Origin: Bacteroidota bacterium
GTDB lineage: Bacteria > Bacteroidota > Bacteroidia > Bacteroidales > JAAUTT01
Assembly (NCBI GenBank): GCA_023429135.1
Contig: JAEYWD010000106.1
Span: 40,652 to 104,651 of the forward strand
Direction of reading: 5' to 3'
DNA length: 64,000 bases
Under the pieces are notes generated by a model. It had not been told where the DNA came from. It ran no database searches and worked only from the letters and a program-made list of their open reading frames with translations. Shown piece after piece: positions 1 through 7,274 of this stretch. Every line of letters begins with the position of its first letter. Position 1 is the stretch's first letter. The position numbers and the translations under genes were made by a program.

Positions 1-1700
1 TTGTCCAGGAGGAATCCTGCGGAAAATGCGCTCCTTGCCGTGTCGGCACAAAAAGAATGCTCGAGATTCTTGACCGCATTTGCCATGGTCGGGGCAAACC
101 TGAAGATATCGACAAACTCTATGAACTTGGATATGAAATCAAAAAGACCTCCTTATGCGGTCTTGGACAATCGGCTCCAAACCCGGTACTTTCTACATTG
201 CGCTATTTCCGTGAAGAATATGAAGCCCATATCTTTGGTAAACACTGCGAAGCCGGCGTATGTTCCGATCTGGTAAGGGCTCCGTGTCAAAGTGCCTGTC
301 CGGCAAACGTTGATGTTCCTGGATTTATAGCGCTCGTGGGCGAAAAACGTTATGCCGAGGCGCTGAAGTTACACCGGGAACGCAATCCGTTTGCTGCAGT
401 TTGCGCCCGTGTATGCTTCCATACATGTGAAGAAAAATGTAGGCGGGTTACCCTCGACGACTCACTAGCTGTAAGAGCCATTAAAAGATTTATGGTCGAT
501 CAGGAAATTACCACCCAGGTACCGGAAGTAAGAGAAAACGAAGCAAACGCCAAAAGAAAAATTGCCATCATCGGTGGCGGACCAGCCGGTTTATCCTGCG
601 CCTATTTTCTGGCAAGACTGGGTTACCGTCCGTACGTTTTCGAAGCCGAACACCGGCCCGGAGGAATGCTGGTTCAAACCATTCCGGCCTACCGGCTGCC
701 AAGGGAAATCCTGGCCCGTGAAATCCGTATGATCGAAGGAATGGGGGTTACCATCGAAACCCATAAGCGGCTTGGTAAGGATTTTACTTTGGCACAGTTA
801 AGAGAACAGGGTTATGAAGCTATTTTCATCGGTGTTGGCACACCATCAGGATTAACGTTGAATCTCCCAGGCAAGGAAGCTGAAGGGGTTGTGGATGCGC
901 TTAACTTCCTCCGTACCTACAACCTCAGGGGATCAGTGCCTGTAAAAAAATCGATTGTAGTAATTGGAGGTGGAAATGCAGCCATTGATGCCGCCCGCAC
1001 AGCAATACGCCTTGGAGCCGAAGAAGTGCGTGTAATTTACCGCCGTACCCAGGACGAGATGCCGGCTTACGCTGAAGAAATCGATCAGGCGCTGGAAGAA
1101 GGCATTATTTTGCACACGCTCACCAATCCAATTGAGATCTTGAACTCGGATGGCAAAGTCTCGGGAATCAAATGCCAGTCGAACCGATTAGGAGCATTCG
1201 ATTCCAGTGGCCGCAGGCGTCCTGAAGCTGAAGAGAGAACTTTTGTAATAGAAGCTGAACAGGTAATCATGGCCATAGGTCAATCCCTGAACTGCAAGGA
1301 AATTCTGGGAGACATTCCGGTGGAAACGCTGTTCAACGGAGCATTCCTCAAAACCAATCCTGAGAATGGCCAGACATCAGTACCGTGGATTTTCTCCGGG
1401 GGCGATGCTACGTCAGGACCGCAAACCGTAATCAGAGCTGTTGTCGGGGGAGAAAAAGCTGCAGTCGGAATCGATGCATTTCTCACAGGCACCAACCATG
1501 CGTTCTGGAGATATGAAAAGAAAACAGACACATTCTTCGATCCGGATGCTGATCCTGTTAACCTGCCCAAACAGAAGCTTACGCTCATTCCTGCCGAACG
1601 CCGCAAACACAGCTTCGACGAGGTAGAACAAGTATGGGTGGAAAACGAAGCAGTTCGTCAGGCAAAACGCTGCTTACGTTGCGATTACGGTAAGGATTGA
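1..1700 (+). CDS. NuoF-like / GltD-like fusion flavoprotein, 5'-truncated by window edge
   Basis: Partial gene; the reading frame is open from base 3, so the true start lies outside the window. The first visible residues carry the NuoF-type cluster motif ESCGKCAPCRVGT (bases 12-50), then the NuoF C-terminal signature around SLCGLGQSAPNPVLSTLR. A GltD-type module follows: cysteine-rich APCQSACPANVDVPGF and CARVCFHTCEEKCRR segments for 4Fe-4S clusters, an FAD-binding KIAIIGGGPAGLSCAY and a second dinucleotide fold VVIGGGNAAIDAARTA with the typical RRTQDEMPA segment. The family transfers electrons between NAD(P)H, flavin and iron-sulfur clusters. It sits 21 bases upstream of the [FeFe]-hydrogenase, so it is probably the flavin subunit of an NAD(P)H-linked, possibly electron-bifurcating, hydrogenase. 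Family assignment is firm; cofactor preference and bifurcation are inference. Confidence 0.9.
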   Translation, partial: VQEESCGKCAPCRVGTKRMLEILDRICHGRGKPEDIDKLYELGYEIKKTSLCGLGQSAPNPVLSTLRYFREEYEAHIFGKHCEAGVCSDLVRAPCQSACPANVDVPGFIALVGEKRYAEALKLHRERNPFAAVCARVCFHTCEEKCRRVTLDDSLAVRAIKRFMVDQEITTQVPEVRENEANAKRKIAIIGGGPAGLSCAYFLARLGYRPYVFEAEHRPGGMLVQTIPAYRLPREILAREIRMIEGMGVTIETHKRLGKDFTLAQLREQGYEAIFIGVGTPSGLTLNLPGKEAEGVVDALNFLRTYNLRGSVPVKKSIVVIGGGNAAIDAARTAIRLGAEEVRVIYRRTQDEMPAYAEEIDQALEEGIILHTLTNPIEILNSDGKVSGIKCQSNRLGAFDSSGRRRPEAEERTFVIEAEQVIMAIGQSLNCKEILGDIPVETLFNGAFLKTNPENGQTSVPWIFSGGDATSGPQTVIRAVVGGEKAAVGIDAFLTGTNHAFWRYEKKTDTFFDPDADPVNLPKQKLTLIPAERRKHSFDEVEQVWVENEAVRQAKRCLRCDYGKD

Positions 1701-1721
1701 TTAACCTAAAAATTAACTAAA

Positions 1722-3494
1722 ATGGCCAGATTACATATAAACAATATTCCCGTTGATGTTCCTGATGGCACAACCATATTAAAAGCCGCACGGGAGCTGG
1801 GTATCAGAATTCCAACCTTATGCCACCTCGAAAATACCGAAGCAAAAGGCGCCTGCCGCATTTGTGTAGTAGAAGTAAAAGGAGCAAAAACCATGATAGC
1901 CGCATGTGCTACTCCGGTTACAGAAGGGATGGAAGTTTTCACAAATTCAAAAGCTGCCCGCGACTCCAGAAAATTCGTACTGGAAATGCTTCTTTCGGAA
2001 CATGATGGCGACTGTAAAACATGTTCGCGGAACGACGACTGCGAATTAAAAGCGCTTGCTGCCGAAATGGGTGTTACCGACCTGCGCTTTGAGGGTGAGC
2101 GCACCCGCAAACATATCGATGATACTACACCGGCCCTGGTGCGCGATTCGGGCAAATGTATCAAATGTCGTCGTTGCGTAACCGTATGCAGCGAAGTTCA
2201 GATGGTTGGCTCGTTGTTTCCTCAAAGCCGTGGTTTTGACACTACCATAGGACCTGCTTTTTCGCAGGATCTTGACTCTGTAGCATGCGTTCAGTGCGGG
2301 CAATGCAGCGCTGTTTGTCCCGTGGGTGCTATTATAGAAAAGGATCACATTCAGGATGTATGGAGAGCACTCGATAATCCCGACAAATATGTTATCGTTC
2401 AAACTGCTCCCGCCATCAGAGCTGCACTGGGCGAGTGCTTCGACTATGAACCCGGAACGCTGGTTACCGGAAAAATGGTTACTGCTCTCAGGCACCTGGG
2501 ATTCCATAAGGTTTTCGACACTAACTTCACTGCCGACCTTACCATTATGGAAGAAGGAACCGAATTACTTTACCGGTTGAAGAAGAAGCTGGTGAACAAT
2601 GAGGATGTGGCTCTGCCCCAATTTACAAGTTGCTCGCCGGGATGGATCAATTTTATGGAATTTTACTATCCGCGTTTCCTGAATCATATTTCTACCTGCA
2701 AATCGCCACAGCAGATGTTTGGAGCGCTTGCCAAATCGTATTATGCGCAAAAAACAGGCAAAAAGCCCGAAGACATTGTGGTGGTTTCTGTGATGCCTTG
2801 TACTGCCAAGAAATTTGAAGCCCAACGTACCGAGATGAGTCAAAACACCATTTCCGATGTTGATTATGTGCTCACTACACGGGAACTGGGACGAATGATC
2901 CACCAGGCAGGAATTGACTTCAGGGAGTTACCCAATGGGGTAATGGATTCGCCTTTTGGTTTGTCGTCGGGAGCTGCCGATATTTTTGCAAATACAGGCG
3001 GAGTAATGGAAGCTGCTGTTCGCACGGTTTACGAAATTGTAACCGGCAAACCATTTCCGCTGGAAAACCTTCACATTGAAACTTTGATGGGGTTGGAAGG
3101 AATCAAAAAAGCAAGTTTAAAAATAGAAGGAACGCTTCCCGAATGGAAATTTCTCGAAGGGATTACGCTAAAAGTCGGCGTGGCTCATTCCCTTGGGAAA
3201 GCAGCCAAATTACTCGAAGCCATAAAAAATGGCGAAGAATTTCATTTTGTGGAAGTAATGACCTGTCCCGGAGGATGCATCGGCGGAGGCGGTCAGCCCA
3301 GGGTAACGACAGACGAGGTGCGGCAAAAGCGAATTAATGCCATATACAAGGAAGATGAGGGCAAACAACTGAGAAAATCGCACGAAAACCCTGATATTAA
3401 AAAGATTTACGAAGAATTTCTGGGGGCGCCGCTAAGTGAAAAGTCGCATCATTTGTTGCACACGCATTATCACTATAAGGAAAAGCTAAACTAG
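1722..3494 (+). CDS. hydA: [FeFe]-hydrogenase catalytic subunit (HydA-type, NuoG-like N-terminus)
   Basis: 590 aa. It interconverts protons and H2 in the cytoplasm. In order: an N-terminal 2Fe-2S domain (cysteines near residues 34, 45, 48, 62), a His-Cys3 4Fe-4S site (HDGDCKTCSRNDDC), two 4Fe-4S ferredoxin motifs (CIKCRRCVTVC and CVQCGQCSAVCP), then the H-cluster domain. The three H-cluster motifs are present: L1 TSCSPGW (residues 302-308), L2 MPCTAKKFE and L3 EVMTCPGGCIGGGGQP. L1 has serine where the textbook motif has the second of two adjacent cysteines. The C-terminal small-subunit-like extension (IYKEDEGKQLRKSHENP) is intact. It is co-directional with the upstream flavoprotein and is followed by a palindromic repeat and a strong terminator, so the two form the end of a hyd operon. 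Confidence 0.96.
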   Translation: MARLHINNIPVDVPDGTTILKAARELGIRIPTLCHLENTEAKGACRICVVEVKGAKTMIAACATPVTEGMEVFTNSKAARDSRKFVLEMLLSEHDGDCKTCSRNDDCELKALAAEMGVTDLRFEGERTRKHIDDTTPALVRDSGKCIKCRRCVTVCSEVQMVGSLFPQSRGFDTTIGPAFSQDLDSVACVQCGQCSAVCPVGAIIEKDHIQDVWRALDNPDKYVIVQTAPAIRAALGECFDYEPGTLVTGKMVTALRHLGFHKVFDTNFTADLTIMEEGTELLYRLKKKLVNNEDVALPQFTSCSPGWINFMEFYYPRFLNHISTCKSPQQMFGALAKSYYAQKTGKKPEDIVVVSVMPCTAKKFEAQRTEMSQNTISDVDYVLTTRELGRMIHQAGIDFRELPNGVMDSPFGLSSGAADIFANTGGVMEAAVRTVYEIVTGKPFPLENLHIETLMGLEGIKKASLKIEGTLPEWKFLEGITLKVGVAHSLGKAAKLLEAIKNGEEFHFVEVMTCPGGCIGGGGQPRVTTDEVRQKRINAIYKEDEGKQLRKSHENPDIKKIYEEFLGAPLSEKSHHLLHTHYHYKEKLN

Positions 3495-3583
3495 TGTTCT
3501 GTTAAGAATGCTTCGACTACACTCAGCATGACTAATGCATTGTCAGCCTGAGCAAAGTCGAAGACAATTCTCCATTAACACAA
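3494..3583. repeat. Long imperfect palindrome (REP/MITE-like)
   Basis: Directly after the hydrogenase stop codon. The arms TTCGACT/AGTCGAA, CTCAG/CTGAG and TGAC/GTCA lie in mirror order around about 3530-3540, with outer arms GTGTT/AACAC and AGAAT/AATTCT extending it to about 90 bases. This TTCGACT...CTCAG arrangement resembles dispersed intergenic palindromes I know from Bacteroidota genomes. There is no coding potential. The rest of 3495-3802 holds a terminator and the araA leader. Confidence 0.75.
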
Positions 3584-3592
3584 CACCAGATA

Positions 3593-3623
3593 AATAAATC
3601 CCGGCGAACTGCCGGGATTTATT
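3593..3623. terminator. Rho-independent terminator after hydA
   Basis: A perfect 13-bp stem (3593-3605 with 3611-3623; core AAATCCCGGC/GCCGGGATTT) has a five-base loop GAACT and is flanked by A/T runs, so it could work in either direction. It separates the hydrogenase operon from araA. Confidence 0.85.
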
Positions 3624-3680
3624 CTTATATCCAACACCCCCCCCAGATAACCACTTTCCTGTAATTTAAATTCTTTAAAA

Positions 3681-3740
3681 TATTTTTGAAATTGTATGGT
3701 TTTTACGAAATTATAGTTTAGTTTTACATTTAAGCGTAAA
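3681..3740 (+). promoter_or_regulatory. Candidate araA promoter element and short palindrome
   Basis: TATTTTTG at 3681-3688 matches the Bacteroidota -7 element TAnnTTTG and would give a leader of about 110 bases before araA. Inside that leader TTTAC (3723-3727) and GTAAA (3736-3740) form an inverted pair with an 8-base spacer, a possible operator. No convincing -33 element is visible, so the call is tentative. Confidence 0.3.
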
Positions 3741-3802
3741 TAAAACACTTAATGAATATTGGGTTTTATAATCAATAACTTACAATTAATTATTTATATA
3801 CT

Positions 3803-5311
3803 ATGACTATCAATTTAAAAGCATTGGAAGTTTGGTTTGTTACCGGTAGTCAGGATCTGTACGGACCTGAAGTACTTAAAACCGTTGGTGTTCATGCCCA
3901 GGAAATGGCGGCCTTTTTTAACAAATCGGCAAAAATTCCGGTTAGCATTGTTTGCAAATCGGTAATGAGAAGTCCTGATGAAATTACCAATGTTTGTATA
4001 GAGGCCAATGCCTCGAAACAGTGTATTGGTTTAATTACCTGGTGCCATACATTTTCTCCTTCGAAAATGTGGATCAACGGCCTGAAATTGCTAAGCAAGC
4101 CGCTCTTGCAGTTACATACCCAATATAACCGCGACCTTCCCTGGAAAGATATCGACATGGATTTCATGAACCTCAACCAGGCTGCTCATGGCGACCGCGA
4201 ACACGGGTTTATCCTGTCGCGTCTTCGCAAAAACCGTAAAGTAGTTGTAGGCTACTGGCAGGAAGATGATGTTCAGGAACGTATTGGTATCTGGACACGC
4301 GCTGCCGCTGCATGGTACGATATGCAGGGAGCAAAACTTGCCCGCTTTGGAGATAACATGCGCGAAGTTGCCGTTACCGAAGGCGACAAAGTTGAAGCCC
4401 AGATTAAATTCGGACTATCAGTTAACACCTGGCCTGTTGGCGACATTGTTAAGATTATCAATGGGGTTAGCGAAGCAGATATCGACAAATTAATTGAAGA
4501 ATACAACGCCACTTACGATTTCGACAAAGAAGGTCAGAAGGGTGGAAAGTATTATGACAATGTTCGTTACCAGGCCCGTATCGAAGCCGGTTTCAAATGG
4601 TTCCTGGAGCAAGGCAATTTTAAAGCTTTCACAACAACTTTTGAAGACCTGCACGGATTAAAACAATTGCCCGGCCTTGCTTCGCAGCGTTTAATGGCGG
4701 CAGGTTATGGTTTTGGAGCAGAAGGCGACTGGAAACATGCAGCCCTGGTGCGTGCCGTAAAGGTAATGGGAGCCGGATTAAAAGGAGGCTGCTCCTTTAT
4801 GGAAGACTACACTTATCATCTCAACCCAAGTGGTTACAAAGCCCTTGGATCGCACATGCTCGAAATTTGCCCGAGCATTGCCGATGGTAAAGCAAAAATA
4901 GAAGTTCACCCACTTGGTATCGGTGGCAAGGAAGATCCCGCACGTCTCGTATTCAATACAGTTATCGGGCCGGCAACCTGCACCAGTCTTGTTGATATGG
5001 GCAACCGCTTCCGCATGGTGGTGCACGATGTTGAATGTGTAAAACCCGAAGCCAAGCTCGAAAAACTGCCCGTTGCAAATGCATTATGGATCCCGATGCC
5101 TAACCTGAAAGTTGGTGCTGCTGCCTGGATTTTAGCGGGTGGTGCTCATCACAATGCCTTCAGCCAGGCTGTAACAGCCGAGTACATCGAGGATTTCTGT
5201 GACATGGCCGATGTGGAACTTATTCAGATCAATAAGGACACTAATATTTCCGACTTCAAGAAAGAATTGAAATGGAACGAGATGTATTATATGCTCTCGA
5301 AAGGATTGTAA
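3803..5311 (+). CDS. araA: L-arabinose isomerase
   Basis: 502 aa, the usual AraA length. It isomerises L-arabinose to L-ribulose in the cytoplasm using a divalent metal such as Mn2+. The N-terminus VWFVTGSQDLYGPEVL is a family hallmark; GFGAEGDWKHAAL, SFMEDYTYHL, EVHPLGIGGKEDPARLVF and AHHNAFSQAV carry the Glu/Glu/His/His metal-binding residues known in this family. It is monocistronic here: it has its own terminator and no araB or araD beside it. It provides the catabolic step for arabinose released by the GH51-like enzyme at the other end of the window, although the two are 56 kb apart. Confidence 0.97.
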   Translation: MTINLKALEVWFVTGSQDLYGPEVLKTVGVHAQEMAAFFNKSAKIPVSIVCKSVMRSPDEITNVCIEANASKQCIGLITWCHTFSPSKMWINGLKLLSKPLLQLHTQYNRDLPWKDIDMDFMNLNQAAHGDREHGFILSRLRKNRKVVVGYWQEDDVQERIGIWTRAAAAWYDMQGAKLARFGDNMREVAVTEGDKVEAQIKFGLSVNTWPVGDIVKIINGVSEADIDKLIEEYNATYDFDKEGQKGGKYYDNVRYQARIEAGFKWFLEQGNFKAFTTTFEDLHGLKQLPGLASQRLMAAGYGFGAEGDWKHAALVRAVKVMGAGLKGGCSFMEDYTYHLNPSGYKALGSHMLEICPSIADGKAKIEVHPLGIGGKEDPARLVFNTVIGPATCTSLVDMGNRFRMVVHDVECVKPEAKLEKLPVANALWIPMPNLKVGAAAWILAGGAHHNAFSQAVTAEYIEDFCDMADVELIQINKDTNISDFKKELKWNEMYYMLSKGL

Positions 5312-5345
5312 TTGGTTTATAAGTTAGTTTATAGTTTTTATAAAA

Positions 5346-5375
5346 AGCTCTTCTGCGACAGAAGGGCTTTTTTTA
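5346..5375 (+). terminator. Rho-independent terminator after araA
   Basis: Stem AGCTCTTCTG/CAGAAGGGCT (5346-5355 with 5359-5368, one G-U pair) with loop CGA, followed by a run of seven T. It begins 35 bases after the araA stop. Confidence 0.9.
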
Positions 5376-5440
5376 TTGACAAATTCCCAAACCACGCAAC
5401 TATTGCATCGGGTTTGCATCATAGTAAAAAAACAAACATT

Positions 5441-6076
5441 ATGAGCGCAATAAGAACTTTAACATCCCGAAAACTTGCAGTTTTAACAATCACATTAATG
5501 TTAATCGTAATTGCAAGCTGCGAAAGAGAAAACATATTCTATACAGAAAATCCTGATAAATTATCGAATGACTACCTTCCATTGATAACAGGAAATGTTT
5601 GGAATTATTCAAACTCAAGAATGACGGTGAAAGACATTGTAACTATAAATAATAAAGAATATTACGAAGTTGTAAACGAGAGCATTGTTGCCGATACAGT
5701 CTTTTTCACTTACAAAGAGTATTATAGGAAAACCAGTGATGGAAAGGTTTTTATGATTTCATCGGATAAAAAAAGAGAAATTCTGAAATACGATTTTGCT
5801 GCACCTGCAAAGAGCTCATGGACATACCCCGAAGACGATAATAACCATTTCTGGAAAGTCACCAAAATATCGAATAACATGAAAGTAGTTATAAATAACC
5901 GGCAAATATCAAACTGCATGAAATTCGATTACGATCTCATCCAGGCTGTAGACGATGAACATACTATTATTCTGGCACCGGGAATAGGACGGTTAATAAG
6001 TCAGTCGTATGCCTGGGGTATTGGAGATACATTAAAAAGTGCAATCATCAATGGAGTAGAATACAGGATCAGATAA
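5441..6076 (+). CDS. Putative lipoprotein, function unknown
   Basis: 211 aa from the ATG at 5441. That start is preferred because it is preceded by an A-rich leader (AAAAAACAAACATT) and begins a clean signal sequence; the frame is open upstream through the araA terminator, which is unlikely to be coding. The hydrophobic segment LAVLTITLMLIVIASC ends in a lipobox-type cysteine. The mature part is rich in beta-prone and aromatic residues (DYLPLITGNVWNYSNS) and resembles the small secreted proteins of Bacteroidota that start with a 'YFPLxxGNxWxY' stretch. I recognise no catalytic motif. Surface or periplasmic lipoprotein is a safe call; function is unknown. Confidence 0.8.
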   Translation: MSAIRTLTSRKLAVLTITLMLIVIASCERENIFYTENPDKLSNDYLPLITGNVWNYSNSRMTVKDIVTINNKEYYEVVNESIVADTVFFTYKEYYRKTSDGKVFMISSDKKREILKYDFAAPAKSSWTYPEDDNNHFWKVTKISNNMKVVINNRQISNCMKFDYDLIQAVDDEHTIILAPGIGRLISQSYAWGIGDTLKSAIINGVEYRIR

Positions 6077-6103
6077 TTTTTTTTTAAAAAAGTTGAAGAA
6101 AAA

Positions 6104-6137
6104 TTTGACTCTTACCTTAGGTCATACCATAGCTTTG
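6104..6137 (+). promoter_or_regulatory. Promoter with MerR-type operator in a long spacer
   Basis: TTTG (6104-6107) and TAGCTTTG (6130-6137) match the Bacteroidota -33 and -7 elements. They are 22 bases apart, a few more than the roughly 19 usual for this promoter class. The spacer contains the palindrome ACCTTAGGT (6114-6122). An extended spacer centred on a dyad is the classic arrangement of MerR-activated promoters. The MerR-family gene starts 20 bases downstream, which suggests autoregulation. Confidence 0.65.
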
Positions 6138-6157
6138 CAATGTCAATTAAATAAGTT

Positions 6158-6931
6158 ATGGAAAAATATTCTGTTAAACAGCTCTCGAAACTTGCCGGAG
6201 TAAGTGTGCGCACGCTTCACGTTTACGACAGGATTGGTCTGCTCAAACCATTAATTCGCACCGAGGCCAGGTATCGTTATTATGGAAAGGAAGAACTTCT
6301 ACGACTTCAACAGATCCTCTTTTACAAAGAATTAGGACTCCCTCTCAAAGAAATCTCAGACATACTGGACGATCCTGTTTTTGATGTATTAGAGGCACTG
6401 GAAGACCATAAAACTTCTTTAAAAGAAAAGCAGGATAACATTTCAATACTTATAAAAACCATTGACAAAACTATTTATCAACTTAAAAAGGGAAAAGAAA
6501 TGTTAAAACCAGAAGAATTATATGAGGGCTTTCACAGGGGGGAAGCCGAAAGTTTTCGAAAAGAAGCATCAGAAAAATTTGGCAGCAGTGCCGTAAAGCA
6601 ATCCGAAGATTATCTTTTATCATTGGAAAAAGAAGATTTCGAGGCCCTGAAATTTAAGGCTAGGAAGGTTTTCGAGGATTTATTTGCCGCGAGAAACGAA
6701 AAGCCGGAAAACGAAAACGTACAAAAACTAATTGCAGTACATTATAATGTAATCAGGCAATTCTGGGGAACAGCCAATTCGAACGACAATCAGGCTGAGT
6801 CTTATTCGGGATTAGGAGACCTGTATGTTGCCGACAACCGTTATACCATGATTAATGATCAGCATCAGCCAGAGTTTGCAGATTTTCTGAATAAAGCAAT
6901 GAAGTACTTTTGCAAACAGAATTTAACATAG
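6158..6931 (+). CDS. MerR-family regulator with TipAS-like ligand domain
   Basis: 257 aa. Residues 3-75 are a MerR winged helix-turn-helix (YSVKQLSKLAGVSVRTLHVYD, then RTEARYRYYG and LPLKEISDIL); a coiled coil follows (about 75-115, with DNISILIKTIDKTIYQ). The C-terminal half (about 130-257) matches the TipAS/antibiotic-recognition fold: alpha-helical, with FWGTANSNDNQAESYSGLGD and a terminal F-rich helix. TipAL-type proteins bind hydrophobic or thiopeptide-like ligands and activate their own promoter. The upstream promoter carries a dyad in an over-long spacer, which supports autoactivation. No drug pump lies next to it, so the target may be only itself or distant genes. Confidence 0.9.
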   Translation: MEKYSVKQLSKLAGVSVRTLHVYDRIGLLKPLIRTEARYRYYGKEELLRLQQILFYKELGLPLKEISDILDDPVFDVLEALEDHKTSLKEKQDNISILIKTIDKTIYQLKKGKEMLKPEELYEGFHRGEAESFRKEASEKFGSSAVKQSEDYLLSLEKEDFEALKFKARKVFEDLFAARNEKPENENVQKLIAVHYNVIRQFWGTANSNDNQAESYSGLGDLYVADNRYTMINDQHQPEFADFLNKAMKYFCKQNLT

Positions 6932-6956
6932 GAGGAATTCCTCAAGTCGACTAAAT

Positions 6957-6994
6957 AAAAAACACTGGCAAGACACTATCTTCCAGTGTTTTTT
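6957..6994 (+). terminator. Rho-independent terminator after the MerR gene
   Basis: Stem AAAAAACACTGG/CCAGTGTTTTTT (6957-6968 with 6983-6994), with a short inner AAGA/TCTT pairing after a one-base bulge, ends in a T run. Confidence 0.88.
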
Positions 6995-7019
6995 CAGACG
7001 TGAATCCTCAAATAGCCAT

Positions 7020-7210
7020 CTACTCTTTTATGCTTGTCGGGATTAGGAGTTGCATACCTCCATAGTATCCAAAATCGTGGTACCCTAAATCGTCCATAAA
7101 TATGAGAACAAAATTAGGTAGTTTGAAAGCTTTTTTAGCGGAAGATTGTGCAAAAAGGGCTGAACCAGCAAGAGCGATGTCCCTGTTAAAAGTTTTGATG
7201 GTAATTTCAT
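7020..7210 (-). pseudogene. Sulfatase N-terminal remnant
   Basis: Reading the minus strand from the ATG at 7210 gives a lysine-rich start (MKLPSKLLTGTSL); after a one-base frame change this continues as AGSALFAQSSAKKAFKL and then PNFVLIFMDDLGYHDFG, ending at a stop at 7020-7022. The second part is the start of the sulfatase catalytic domain: the conserved PN-x-V-L-I-F-x-DDLGY-x-D-x-G block with two metal-binding aspartates, right after a signal peptide. Only about 60 residues of a roughly 500-residue enzyme remain, and the signal peptide is frameshifted, so the gene is dead. It lies just downstream of the GH3 gene, which suggests a former glycan locus with a sulfatase. Confidence 0.75.
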
Positions 7211-7227
7211 AACAGTTATAAAAATAA

Positions 7228-7261
7228 AATGAGGTTGCCTTTCATTTAAGGCAACCTCATT
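7228..7261 (-). terminator. Terminator after the PA14-GH3 gene
   Basis: A perfect 14-bp stem (AATGAGGTTGCCTT at 7228-7241 with its complement at 7248-7261) has a six-base loop and is followed on the minus strand by a T-rich tract. It lies 14 bases beyond the GH3 stop. Confidence 0.92.
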
Positions 7262-7274
7262 AAAAATAATATAA

